A DNA stretch of 64,000 nucleotides from Cymbomonas tetramitiformis (lineage: Eukaryota > Chlorophyta > Pyramimonadophyceae > Pyramimonadales > Pyramimonadaceae). The stretch's first letter is position 1. Every line of letters begins with the position of its first letter. A model generated the notes under the pieces. The model saw only the letters and a program-made list of their open reading frames with translations. It ran no database searches and had not been told where the DNA came from. The stretch spans positions 5,665 through 69,664 of the forward strand of contig LGRX02035276.1 of the NCBI GenBank assembly GCA_001247695.2, written 5' to 3'. Positions 39,701 to 48,626 of the stretch are shown piece by piece. Made by a program: the position numbers and the translations under genes.

Positions 39701-41906
39701 CAGGCGGTACATCCAAGGATTCTCTGACCTGGCGCACCCGCTCACCAAGCTGACCAAGAGCTTAGTGCCCTGGGAGTGGGGCCCAGAGCAGGAACGAGCA
39801 TTCGAACGGTTGAAGCACGCGTTGACCACAGCCCCTACGTTGATCCTGCCAGATCAGAAGGCAGCCCACAACGGCACCAGTCCATTCGTCGTACAGACGG
39901 ACGCCAGTGCGGTGGCACTGGCTGGCGTGCTGATGCAGGATCTAGGCAAGGGCCTGCAACCCATAGCCTTCGAGAGCAAGCAGTTCTCGTCTGCTGAGCA
40001 GAACTACCACGCAGGTGAGCGTGAGCTAGCCGCCATCCACCACTGCACTACGCAGACTTGGAGACATTACCTGATATTCACGGAGTTCAGGTTAATGGGG
40101 GATCATGCTCCTCTAAAGTGGTTATTCGCACCTGGACGGGAGCTCAGCCGACGCCAGGCTAGGTGGTACGAGGACCTGGTGGAGGTGGGCGTGCATGCGA
40201 TGGAGCATGTGCCAGGGCGCACGCTGGTGGTGCCGGACGCGGCCTCTCGCCGACCGGACTACGTGCAGACGACAGCGCGAGACGGGCTTAAGGAGGCGGG
40301 GTATGTGGACCCGAGCACCGACCAGCCTGTATCCGCGGAAGAGGGCCGAAGAGCAGCGGGAGCTAAGGGGAACCCAGCAGAAGTAACCAAAGCTAAGGCT
40401 GAGGTGAACGCAGCGGTAAAGGAGAAGAAGATGGGGAAGGAGGACCCTAGCTCTCCGCTGGACGCGGGGTTCAGTTCAGCAGACGAGGAGGACGAGGAGT
40501 ACCCTCCAGTGAACCCTCCTGTGGTGACTGGGAAGCTGACGCAGCTTAATGGACTGTGGTGGGCGGAGACCCCCGACCTGTGGCGCGACGCCATGGACAC
40601 AGTGGCCACGATGGCGGCAGTCTCTGCCCTTGCGGGCGTAACTACTAGAGCGGCAGCAGCAGAGCAATCAGCAACAGGTGATGACCCAGCGTCTCCCTTG
40701 GATGCAGAAGCCGTTCTGTCAGAGACACCCCCAGCACAACCGCCTGCAACAGTAGCTCAGAAGCCAGTAGCGGAGCAGCAGCAGCCATCAGCAGCAGTGC
40801 AGCAACCAGCAGCACAACCGCCAGCGACAGCAGCAGAGCAGCAGCAAGCAAGCCCAAGGATCCGACCTGGAGAACCGCTGGTGGACAAGCAGGATTGGAA
40901 GTTGATCTCCTCGGAGTTCGCTAGGCTGCAGAGCAAGTACTCTCGAGCACTGGGAGGACCATTCCAGGTGGATGCGTGCTGTGACGCTATGGGTCAGAAC
41001 CGACAGGTGAGCACATTCTGGACTGATTGCTTGAACGAGCAGTGGAGGGGTCGTATCGTCTGGTGCAACCCCCCCTTTTCAGACCCCAACGTGAGCATTG
41101 AGGACATTCTGCGACACTATGCATCTGAAGCAAAGCAGGACCCGTGCCACACAGCCGCCTTGTTCTTGTTGCCCGACTTCCCTCAGGCGAGTTGGCGACC
41201 GTTGCTACGTGAATTTGGCCTGGAGATCGTAGAAGTCATCCCAAGGGTGAACGAGCATGGTGAGCCCAACAGACTGTTTACCTCACCTGGAGAGGAGAGA
41301 GGTCACCGCTCGGCTCTGCAGGAACTGCCAGTCCCATGGCCAGTGCTAGTAGTGATAGCCAGGCCGCAGAAGCCATCCAGCAAGCTGGCCCCACGCGAGA
41401 GACCCACAGCGCAACCAGCAGTCACGCTCTCCGGAGCAGCAGCAAAGGTCAGAGACAAGTCGGGAACGGTGGAGCCAGGGGTGTTCTTGCGAGCGCTGAG
41501 AGCTGAGCACAGACGGAGCGAATATCTCAGGACCCTGAAGCAGGAGCTGCTAAATACCCAGCATCATCGCACAGAGCATTTCCGGTTGGTAAGCGACATT
41601 ATCTGGAGAGTGGCTGAAGGGCGCTATCAGGTGGTGCTGGCACCGGACTCGCCCTTGCGGGAGCTAGTGTTGAGAGAAGCTCACGAGGCACCATCCGCAG
41701 GCCACACCGGCAGGGACAAGACGCTGGAACGGGTCCGAAGACGTTTCTGGTGGCCGCGAATGGACCTAGATATAGCAGAATGGGTAAAGACGTGCGTGAC
41801 GTGCCAGCAGACCCAGCCGCGACAAGGGTATCCCATGGGGCTGTTGCAACCGCATCGAGTGCCAAGCAGGCTCTGGGAGGTATCGTTGTCAGCATCGATT
41901 TCGTAA
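36750..41906 (+). CDS. Gypsy Pol: protease, reverse transcriptase, RNase H, Dam-like domain, integrase zinc domain
   Basis: The frame is open upstream of 36750 into gag (no stop from 36603), in the -1 frame relative to gag, so a -1 shift or reinitiation is likely; no ATG fits the start. Aspartic protease DTGA at residue 300; reverse transcriptase DYRQINEI, WGFWQVPM, FVDD at 896; RNase H FVVQTDASAVA at about 1046 and DHAPLKWL. Residues about 1369-1560 form a Dam-like domain: FQVDACCDAMGQNRQ, then a Trp-containing segment, then VWCNPPFSD with NPPF at 1440. An integrase zinc domain follows (HTGRDKTLERVRRRFWWPR, CVTCQQ). The frame stops at 41906, just before the integrase core, which continues in another frame. 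Acidic, low-complexity linkers flank the Dam-like part. Confidence 0.92.
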   Translation: MRGRHSQPYRWNTHFREDHRMRHGPGPAQKATEKLRRAVRWLKRTHPVTVVAPSEMEPEVAPAQASTPTEVQIRFPLFGQGSQGHPCTKGVYQRALQPSGARRVRFREEAAPRQLFGRALRRRLDRAKPPPLSRAQQRVQRDKPAAWEAARTLTSRRREAEVHQHRVRSAMVQVKGRIEHLRKMMKVSKETATARPAPWPDDPAPEDSITRSARWTALIAEAGTYHLPDDNSDEELNPREVEPGLHKLASIRPDIGVDAGAGRWGEWLDEHVLAAMDASGPTLMIFWAWIGKVRVKVLIDTGASSSFTSLETVKKLKLQPSVHEKPMRVQVADGTVYDANSCIRPKLTAETRKGSYAKQVTLRVMPLSLGVDVVLGGDWLRAQRRITFDYAQYGSVRFGHGSQKVVIAGCNPGSSSTGSGQAMGLVEAQLISTKQARKDLRALKNSGEEAYLMYLAPDGTFKMEATDDPNSPLEASAALSESSSSSSSEAEGDNARQRGGEVTSDEEGYDSDSTVASIATLISDSSSSESEQDATEQEDWAQEQVCALRPATCPTSAQPAVRDWGPYPTRARWEAFQMLPRERREQAAQHHAEELEPEWEEEAYCLWKTGQALRLQQEQRRSRGVNHRRSRRVSEPVLAAPIAAEAGQSKDGYSCFRKEAPAAAATPSEEQSSGADGKVKQHEGETKEAKQDEEDAEVPQWILDELVKLKQWYQDVVGMELPKGVVDRDHKSPLRVDPEYRDGARHKRCYKLSMEELRQLRLQLDELLAKGYIRPSSSPWGSPVLMVPKPSNPKELRLVIDYRQINEITVKDRYPLPDVQSLIDDLQGATIFSTADALWGFWQVPMEEDAIEKTAMTTPFGAYEWLVMPMGLSNSPSCWQRMMQSYLGHLPFVRVFVDDIMIFSKNPTEHLDHLKQVLEVCRQNKVRLKESKLRCFKRSVRFLGHVIDREGCRPQQDKIAAVRDWPKLETVKHVRQFLGLAGFYRRYIQGFSDLAHPLTKLTKSLVPWEWGPEQERAFERLKHALTTAPTLILPDQKAAHNGTSPFVVQTDASAVALAGVLMQDLGKGLQPIAFESKQFSSAEQNYHAGERELAAIHHCTTQTWRHYLIFTEFRLMGDHAPLKWLFAPGRELSRRQARWYEDLVEVGVHAMEHVPGRTLVVPDAASRRPDYVQTTARDGLKEAGYVDPSTDQPVSAEEGRRAAGAKGNPAEVTKAKAEVNAAVKEKKMGKEDPSSPLDAGFSSADEEDEEYPPVNPPVVTGKLTQLNGLWWAETPDLWRDAMDTVATMAAVSALAGVTTRAAAAEQSATGDDPASPLDAEAVLSETPPAQPPATVAQKPVAEQQQPSAAVQQPAAQPPATAAEQQQASPRIRPGEPLVDKQDWKLISSEFARLQSKYSRALGGPFQVDACCDAMGQNRQVSTFWTDCLNEQWRGRIVWCNPPFSDPNVSIEDILRHYASEAKQDPCHTAALFLLPDFPQASWRPLLREFGLEIVEVIPRVNEHGEPNRLFTSPGEERGHRSALQELPVPWPVLVVIARPQKPSSKLAPRERPTAQPAVTLSGAAAKVRDKSGTVEPGVFLRALRAEHRRSEYLRTLKQELLNTQHHRTEHFRLVSDIIWRVAEGRYQVVLAPDSPLRELVLREAHEAPSAGHTGRDKTLERVRRRFWWPRMDLDIAEWVKTCVTCQQTQPRQGYPMGLLQPHRVPSRLWEVSLSASIS
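40850..41400 (+). other. Dam-like (DNA N6-adenine methyltransferase type) domain within gypsy Pol
   Basis: About 183 residues between RNase H and integrase. It matches the layout of the phage Dam family and of the 'MT' domain of DIRS retrotransposons (established for DIRS): an N-terminal D-A-C-C-D segment in place of the F-D-L-D-x-A-A motif, W..W..I.WCNPPFSD as the catalytic NPP(F/Y) loop, then a strand-helix region with LFLLPDFPQASW, a FTSPG segment and a final WPVLVVIARP strand. The Asn-Pro-Pro-Phe residues are intact. Whether it binds S-adenosylmethionine or only DNA cannot be told from sequence. Confidence 0.65.
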
Positions 41907-43999
41907 CCGGGCTTCCGATGACTCAGCGAGGAGTAAACGCCTTCACCACCTTCACCTGCAAGCTGAGCAAAATGGTACACGTGGTGCCAATGACCTACAA
42001 CGACAGCTCTGCAGAAGTAGTGGTAAGATTGTTCATGGACGCAGTATGGCGATTGCACGGAGCTCCAATGAAGATAGTGTGCGACCGAGACCCCCGCTTT
42101 CGCGACGCCATGACTCAGGAGTTCATGCGACTGATGGGCGTCAAGGTAGCTAGCACCACTCCCTATCACCCTCAGAGCGATGGGCAAGCGGAACGCAGCA
42201 ACCACACCGTGGAGCGTATGCTGCGCTGCTACGTGGCTGAGAACCAGGAGGACTGGGACCTCTGGGTGACACCTGTGGAGTACGCGATCAATGACTCCAC
42301 GTCAGCAGCGACTGGATTCTCTCCTTTTGAGTTGGTGTACGGACACGCTCCCGCAACTCAGCTGGACTTCTTCATGGACGCAGCCTTAGAAGGTGGGTCA
42401 AGACGAAGAAAAGGTGGGCGAGTAGCGGCAGATAAGAGAGGAACTGCGCACGAGCTGGCCAAGCAGTTCGCGCGGCAACTACAGGCAGCGCGGGTGAACC
42501 TGCAGATGGCCCAGCAGCGCATGATGGAGCAGTTCGACGCACGACACCGGCTACAGCACATTAAGGTGAATGATCAAGTATGGGTGGATGGTCAGCACCT
42601 GACTCTGCCTGGAGATCGGGGGATGAAGCCGAAGCTGCGCAAGCTCAGGCACGGTCCCTTACGTGTAGTAGAATGTCCGTACAGCGACAGGCAGCAAGAG
42701 CTGCCAGAGCAGGACCGTGGAGCCCCGTCAGCGTACAGGTTAGAGCTACCCGTGCATTGGAAGGTGCACGACGTGTTCACAGCGGATCGGCTTACCCCAG
42801 TTCAGTCGGGAGCCAAGCACTTCGTGAGCAGGCGGGAGGAAGTGGCACCACCACCAGTCTTGGTAGAGGGTCAAAGGGAGCGTGAGGTGGAACGCATCAT
42901 CAGTACTCGCTTCAGGAAGTTAGGTGGGAAGGCTGGCGGGACAGTGCAGGAGTGGCTAACCAAATGGAAAGGGCTGCCGCATAGTCACAGCCAGTGGCGA
43001 ACCCGAGAGGACTTGGAAGGGCGAGGGGGCAGGCTAGAACCACTGCGAGTCTTCGAAGCTGAGGAGGAAAGGCTGAAGAAAGCTCCAGAGAAAAGGCGAA
43101 GGGAGACTCACAAGGGCCAGGAGGAGCAGCGGGCACAGTTGATGGCCATGAGACCTCCCACCCCAACAGTCCGCAGCAGTAGCCAAAGCCGGGCCTATCA
43201 GCCCCACCTCTCGAGAGTGCAGCACCCTGTCAGGATTTTGGTGTTGTTCTGCGGTACCGGTTCAGTGGAGCAGCAGTTCCAACGTCAGTTTAGGGACTGC
43301 GAGGTGGTAACAGTGGACATCCTACCCAAGTGGCAAGCCACGTGCACGGAGGACATCCTTCACTGGAACTACAAGCTCTACCCGCGGCATCATTTCGACG
43401 TCATCTGGGCCAGTCCCCCCTGCAAGGAGTACAGCAAGGCGAAGACACTAGGAGCTCCAGATCTGAAGCTGGCGGACAGGCGCGTGCGACGTACCAGGGA
43501 GATCATTGAGTTTTACGATCCTGCGTATTTCTTCATAGAGAACCCAGCTGGCGACACGCTGCGAGGATTGCACACGCGCGCAGTAATGAAAGGTCTACCA
43601 GAGCCACTGTTGACCACCTATTGTAAGTATGGCGCACCGTACATGAAGCCAACTCACATATGGACAAATGCGGCACCCTCAGTACCTTTGTTACAGTGCA
43701 CCCACACGACTCCCTGTCCTGCGCGAGCAATGCTAGGAAGGCACGAGAACACGTCCCAAGGGGGCATCTCCTCGGCTAACACCCGCGGTATGGGTTCAGC
43801 CCAAGCAGTATATGCAATACCTCGTGCGCTGCTGTACCACCTGTTTTGCGAACTGAAGCTGAACGAGCGCATGAAGGAGGAGAGCGCACTCGCGGTAATG
43901 AACCTCATCTCGACGCTGACAGCAAGGACTGACATGTGCGAGTCTCAAGATACCGAGGCTGGTCAACCACGGGGCGCAATGGCCGCGGAAGACCCGTGA
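41750..43999 (+). CDS. Gypsy integrase core, chromodomain and cytosine-C5 methyltransferase fusion
   Basis: The coding part homologous to integrase starts near 41880. The catalytic triad SIDFVTG (D, 41897), CDRDPRF (D, 42083) and DGQAERSN (E, 42191) shows the D-D-35-E spacing. A chromodomain follows (REVERIISTRFRKLGG...WLTKWKGLPHSHSQWRTRE, about 42870-43015). Then comes a C5 methyltransferase: motif I LFCGTGSVEQQF (43244), motif IV SPPCKEYSK with catalytic Cys codon 43421-43423, motif VI ENPAG (43538), then TYCKYGAPYMKPTHIWTN and a YAIPRALLYHLF close. A separate target-recognition domain is not apparent. The frame is -1 relative to the preceding Pol; an ATG-started independent product is unlikely, so either a frameshift mutation or programmed shift joins them. 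Confidence 0.92.
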   Translation: MAANGPRYSRMGKDVRDVPADPAATRVSHGAVATASSAKQALGGIVVSIDFVTGLPMTQRGVNAFTTFTCKLSKMVHVVPMTYNDSSAEVVVRLFMDAVWRLHGAPMKIVCDRDPRFRDAMTQEFMRLMGVKVASTTPYHPQSDGQAERSNHTVERMLRCYVAENQEDWDLWVTPVEYAINDSTSAATGFSPFELVYGHAPATQLDFFMDAALEGGSRRRKGGRVAADKRGTAHELAKQFARQLQAARVNLQMAQQRMMEQFDARHRLQHIKVNDQVWVDGQHLTLPGDRGMKPKLRKLRHGPLRVVECPYSDRQQELPEQDRGAPSAYRLELPVHWKVHDVFTADRLTPVQSGAKHFVSRREEVAPPPVLVEGQREREVERIISTRFRKLGGKAGGTVQEWLTKWKGLPHSHSQWRTREDLEGRGGRLEPLRVFEAEEERLKKAPEKRRRETHKGQEEQRAQLMAMRPPTPTVRSSSQSRAYQPHLSRVQHPVRILVLFCGTGSVEQQFQRQFRDCEVVTVDILPKWQATCTEDILHWNYKLYPRHHFDVIWASPPCKEYSKAKTLGAPDLKLADRRVRRTREIIEFYDPAYFFIENPAGDTLRGLHTRAVMKGLPEPLLTTYCKYGAPYMKPTHIWTNAAPSVPLLQCTHTTPCPARAMLGRHENTSQGGISSANTRGMGSAQAVYAIPRALLYHLFCELKLNERMKEESALAVMNLISTLTARTDMCESQDTEAGQPRGAMAAEDP
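41870..41906 (+). other. Frame change inside the integrase coding region
   Basis: The Pol frame reads SRLWEVSLSASIS then stops; the other frame reads GIVVSIDFVTGLP, which is the integrase core. The homologous reading therefore moves by -1 (or +2) within about 20 bases. I see no canonical slippery heptamer. It could be a mutation, a sequencing error, or a deliberate split of Pol. Confidence 0.7.
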
Positions 44000-44082
44000 T
44001 CTGGTAGTGCTGAGGTTGCCAAACCTGATGAGCGTTGGCAGCGTGAGACGGTGAAGCGCCTTGGCGAACCCGGATTGCGGAA

Positions 44083-44178
44083 GGGGACCCAGACCCAAGG
44101 ACTGGGGGGCACGGACCCAAGAACCGTAAGGGGGACCCGGACCCGAGGACTGGGGGGCACGGACCCGAGAACCGAGGG
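44083..44178 (+). repeat. Two 48-base repeats in the gypsy 3' region
   Basis: Units starting GGGGACCC at 44083 and 44131. They contain GGGCACGGACCCAAGAACCG (44107-44126), a 20-mer also present at 55501-55520, downstream of the methyltransferase in the truncated second element. Confidence 0.85.
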
Positions 44179-44277
44179 CTTAGCAGCCCGATCTTGTCGC
44201 AAAGTGCATGCTAACCTTCCCTGACCATGTACATAAGAGCACGCAGGACAGCCTAGCGAGGACGTAGGCGCGCCGCA

Positions 44278-44291
44278 AAGGGGGGGAGAGT
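44278..44291 (+). promoter_or_regulatory. Polypurine tract
   Basis: AAAGGGGGGGAGAG then T, immediately before the 3' LTR; the second element has the equivalent AAGGGGGGAGAGT at 55649-55661. Confidence 0.85.
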
Positions 44292-44929
44292 TGTACTAGG
44301 GTGTATCGCGAGTCAGACGAGAGACAGTCGTGTCTGAATGACGAGTGACAGCACCAGTGACAGTCACCAGTATGACCGCGAGGTATGACAAGGGTGACTG
44401 ACAGCTTGTGACTTTTTGAACATCTGCAACCACAGCAGATCAGGTTGAGAGAATTGGTGGGAAACCATTTTATATTCAAACAGCCACACAGATCTGGAGG
44501 GAAACCAGGAGAGTCCCAGATCTTGCCACATCATCAGATCTATGACTATTCAGTAATTCAGAGCAGAGATCACTGTATGACTGGCAGCTACAGCCCAAGA
44601 GCCAAATGACAAGACCTGTCAGAGGATATGTGAACATGAAGTGACTGAGCATGTGACTGTCGAATTCGAATGAGATCTGAGGGAATTCGAGTCGACATGT
44701 TACTACTTAAAGAGCTGAGCAAGCTCTCATGGCAGTTTTTGAATTAGTTACACATTGGCACTGAGCTCTGGTGTCTTGTAACTTCAAACAGTGAAAGTTC
44801 ACCTAAAGTTAAATGAAATATTCGACAGTATACAAAGCATCCCAATATCACCCTATGGTTCCCAAACCATATTCTCTGTAAGTGTTACTTGCACCCTTGT
44901 GAGACTGGTTCAGTCCTCACAACCGAACA
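44292..44929 (+). repeat. Gypsy 3' LTR
   Basis: 638 bases matching 30247-30884, followed by CATGG, the second target copy. Confidence 0.95.
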
Positions 44930-47900
44930 CATGGTCTGCCCAGTTGTTGTCTACAGCGATAGGCTGTCCTGGGGAATTCTCCGCCACCGGAGACTCCTCG
45001 CTGTGAGGTAGCCCCTTTCTGCTCGCCTCTGCCACCGCCAACAAGAGCTCCACAGCTCTGCGGTCCATAGCCAAGCCCAAAATACTTGCCGACTCCTCGT
45101 CACTCAGGCCATCGGCCATGCGTAACTCGCTCGCGCTGTAGCCCATGGCTCGCGATTTCTCATCAAGGTTCACCTCTCGGACTTCCTCCTCTAACGCCTT
45201 CACCAAATAGTAGGGGTGATTAGGATCTCCCCCTGACAGCCTTGCAAAAGTGTTTCCTCGTCCAACCTTCACACTCACGTCATCGCGGGCCTCCGCGACT
45301 CTTGTTCTGGTGCGTCGGGCTTCGGTTTCGGTTGCCTCGGTCAAGGTGAACTGCTCCCAGCTGTCCACGTGACTCCGGTACAGGCAACCCTCCGTGTCAG
45401 GTTGTGCCTTCGCGCACTGCGCGTAACAATAATCGCAATAGCATTGTCGGTCCCGCTTTAAGCCCACCAACAACCCCACCCCTGCACGCACCGAGTGTAA
45501 GGCCAACGTCCGGTCACACCCAGGTCCAGAGATGTCCACGTCCTTGCCGTCAACCAGAAAGAACAATCTTTGCCCGAACTGAACACCCCTGTTGCGAGCG
45601 CTATCCTTCGGCTTTTGCAACCTTTCCATGCAGAACTCGTACAAGCTTTTGGCGTCCAGTATTTTACAATGCCATTTGTCGGTTGTGGACATCACCGCCA
45701 AGCTCGCCTCATGCTTCACCGCTACTCCCATCGCGTTTTGCTCACCTCGTGCATGTGACGTCCCAAAGAAGTTGCGCTGTGTCGGGATGCCAAGCCCTCG
45801 GGGCCACTCCGCCGACTCTTCCCGCCCGCTCTCCACCACATCGGCAAATGCGGTCGCGCATTTGTTTTGTGCCGCACTACCATCCGCCCACTCATGCATG
45901 AATTTGGGGAGAGGTATACCTCTCTTCACGAAGTACTCACTGACGATAAGTTTCCTCATATGTTGGATACCTCGGTGCGAGTGCGGCAAGGTGTCGCTAA
46001 TGAGGTAGATCAGGTCCTTCACTATTATTGGGTTGGCCTCGGTGGAAGTCTGACCGCGTCCACGGAACCAACCGCGTGCTGCCATAACACACAACACAGC
46101 AGCGTTGCTTGCTTCACTATCCAGTGCAACGACTGAATCGCCCTGGGAATGTTCAGAGCGTGGTTCTCGCTGAAGTCAAACAATATGAGGCAGTGCCCCA
46201 AAGGCAAGCTGGCCTTGCACTTGTTGAACATTGTCATGGAGTGCGTGGCCATGAAACAGTGGTAGGCATACGGCTTCAAAAACCGACACGGTTGGGCAGT
46301 AGGCACACCGACCAACTTCTCCAACCTCCAACTCCCGTCCGCCGCTTTCCGCACAAACGTGCCCGAACACACACAATTTGGGGACTCCCCTGGGGCGTGG
46401 CCAAGGAGCAGAGCTTGCAGTTTTGCAAGCAGCTCACCAGCAGTGGTCGTCTTTTGGACGAACTGCACCCGGTGCTTGTTCTTCCCGTCCTCGTCCACTC
46501 CGATATGAACGTTCTCGTAGGTGTGCCAGTCCAGCGTGGCAGTGTTGGAAACCGCCGCCGGACACAACGACCAGTTTTGCAGCCCCCCGCACCGTTTGCA
46601 AGAACCCTCCAAGCAGGGCATGTCGTGGTGGTCCTCGTGCTCTCCGTTCGACCGCTGTCTTGGACACAGCAGCGATGCCGTGAAACCGGAGGTTGACCGT
46701 CCCACCTCCACTCGACCACACTTGAAGTCCGGGAAAGCAGGAAATGGTTTACGGGCGGACAGCCGTGCCCGAAGGCCTCCAACGCGAGGGCAACACGACG
46801 CGTCCGTGCACTTGCAGCCGGAGTGGCCCACCTCCTGGAAACGGGCATACGCCTCCACCACCAACCGCATATCCTCGTGGTACCTGCAGCAGCAGGAAAT
46901 GGTGTCCCTTCGGGTGAGTCGTTGCACTTGCCTCGGCTTCCGAGTCTCAAAAGCTCGGAGTTCGATCTTTTCGGCGGGTTCCTTCTTCTTGAACTTACGG
47001 AACACCTCCAACTGTGTCATTTCCCACCACTGCTTCGACACCTTCTCCACGCTTCCATCAATATGCCGCAGCTGGATCACGTCCCGTTTACAGGTGGACA
47101 CCCGACTGATCCCAGCACTCAGCCAGAAGGCTTGGATATCTTGTGGGCCAGCTCCGCGCTTATAGCACGGTTGGCCATGTGCAGGTTTTCCAGGACCAAC
47201 CCTGCCAGAAGACCGGCATTAAGCCGTTGCGCTGTCCCAAGGGCAGCTCCCAACAGCAAGTTGCGGTGCCCAACGAGTTCATCCTTCACCAGCACTTTCA
47301 CATTTATCGCCAAGATTCTTGCAACAGCACCCTCAACACCCTCCACGTCTCTGCCAAATACCATCGCTGCGCCCGCCATGCGCGTGGCAGCGTTCTGCCT
47401 GGAACCATAGCCAGCTAGAGCGGCGAACGAAGCCCGCAAGCTCGACACGATCGTTCCTCCTACGCGATCCTCCTCTGACAGAAATCTTAGCCGCACAGCT
47501 TCTTTCTCTTCCGCGGGTAAGGTGCTCACAAAGTTCGAGAGCGCCCCACCAATAAGATGCGGCTTGTTCATGAAAACCTCCTTGAGCTTGTCGTTCCAGT
47601 GTGCTTTACTTCCATCAGGCACCGGGCAACCCACCGCTGAGGCTCCTGCGGAGGCTGCTGTGGCGCCTAAGGGACCCATCGTCGATTTTCCCCGTGCTTG
47701 AGGCGCAAAGACCTCCACCGCGTCCTTGCCCAAGTCTAAACGCTTCCTAGAGCGAGCTTCCCTCCTTCGCGCATTCTGTTCAAGGCGCCTTTTCTTAACG
47801 GTACTGGTAGGTGTGGGCGCATTCCTCGCATTCCTCCCAACCCCACCTGCATCTGCCTGCAGCACGCTAGGATCTCTGCTCGGTTTATCCAGTTAAAACA

Positions 47901-48091
47901 TTCCATTTATCGACGAACTCCGAGATCTGCCCCGCTAGTTCTGTTGCATGATCCACATTCGTTGGTGCAAAAGGAAACTTCAAAGGCAAGTTGCGCGCCA
48001 TGTCGCCGAAGCTCACGAGCCATGGCGATACATCCACAAGGTAAGAAGGAGGAGGCATCCCTTTTCGAAAAACGCCACTCAAAAGCGGCAA
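44930..48091 (-). pseudogene. Degraded DDE-type transposase gene of an unclassified widespread family
   Basis: Minus-strand blocks in three or four frames: 48091-47885, 47865-47119, 47101-46025 and 46097-44930, with one-base shifts at the joints near 47110 and 46070. Recognisable blocks in order: FWLSAGISR; Cys-rich C..C....CC; MPCLEGSCKRCGGLQNW; a DFSENHALN acidic motif (Asp codon 46175-46177); SLHWIVKQATLL; EWADGSAAQNK (Asp codon 45882-45884); RNFFGTSHARGEQNA; and a closing LHSVRAG then CYCDYC. This series matches a family of uncharacterised transposase-like proteins known mainly from animals, where the equivalents are DFAENY, FSDGCAAQYK and FFGSRHGKG. The name of the superfamily escapes me. 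The frame continues at 30246 beyond the inserted gypsy. Confidence 0.65.
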
Positions 48092-48289
48092 ACATGTAAG
48101 GAGTCTACGGGCGAATGCACGCCTTTAATAAACATATTTGCATATCAGAACTTTTAATGAACGGACACCCACATACATCAGGAATAATATGAATAGTCGT
48201 TTCACGTTCCTGGAAAAGTATCCGTAGCGTAAGTATCGCCCCCAGGATGGAATGACTGTTGCCGCTGGTTCGATCGTGGGGGCGTTTCG
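48092..48289. other. Short spacer, no gene seen
   Basis: Sequence between the transposase remnant and the 117-base repeats, with no coding or RNA signal that I can support. Confidence 0.4.
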
Positions 48290-48565
48290 CCATTTCTTGA
48301 TTTATCTCCCGGGCATGTCATATTTGACGTAGCTTGTGTATCGCACCCACGATCAACTGACGCCTCGATCGTGCGGGCGATTCATAAATTTCGATTCAAG
48401 ATTCGATCGTGTAATGATTTATCACCCGGACATGTCATATTTGACGTAGCGTGTGTATCGCACCCACGATCAACTGATGCGTCGATCGTGCGGGCGATTC
48501 ATAAATTTCGATTCAAGATTCGATCGTGTAATGATTTATCACCCGGACATGTCACATTTCACGTG
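48290..48565. repeat. 117-base tandem repeat, about 2.4 copies
   Basis: CATGTCATATTTGACGTAGC starts at 48314, 48431 and (diverged) 48548, an exact 117-base spacing. Each unit contains GATCGTG and CACGATC arms that can pair. Confidence 0.85.
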
Positions 48566-48626
48566 GCGCGCACACCAGTAAGTATTAATGTTAATATAAT
48601 GTTAAAAAGTGTTAATAAGGTGTTAA

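Larger units (their letters stand above)
30247..44929 (+). mobile_element. Complete Ty3/gypsy chromovirus-like element with two methyltransferase domains, 14,683 bases
   Basis: 638-base LTRs (30247-30884, 44292-44929) look identical and are flanked by the target duplication CATGG (30242-30246, 44930-44934). A primer site TGGTATCAG (initiator-Met tRNA type) follows the 5' LTR, and a purine tract AAAGGGGGGGAGAG precedes the 3' LTR. Internal order: 640-base leader, very large Gag, Pol (protease, reverse transcriptase, RNase H, Dam-like domain, integrase zinc domain), then a frame-shifted ORF with integrase core, chromodomain and cytosine-C5 methyltransferase. Retrotransposons with C5 methyltransferases are known from charophytes and dinoflagellates (de Mendoza and colleagues, 2018). 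The combination with a Dam-like domain is, to my knowledge, unusual. Confidence 0.95.

Noticed and set aside
44180..44479. Minus-strand ORF starting in the gypsy LTR, repeated at 29733-30434
   Set aside because: The shared N-terminal part is LTR sequence read backwards. Only the part of the latter left of 30247 is continuous with real coding sequence.
48290..48565. CRISPR-like array
   Set aside because: The 117-base units are plain tandem repeats without unique spacers, and the context is eukaryotic transposon sequence.
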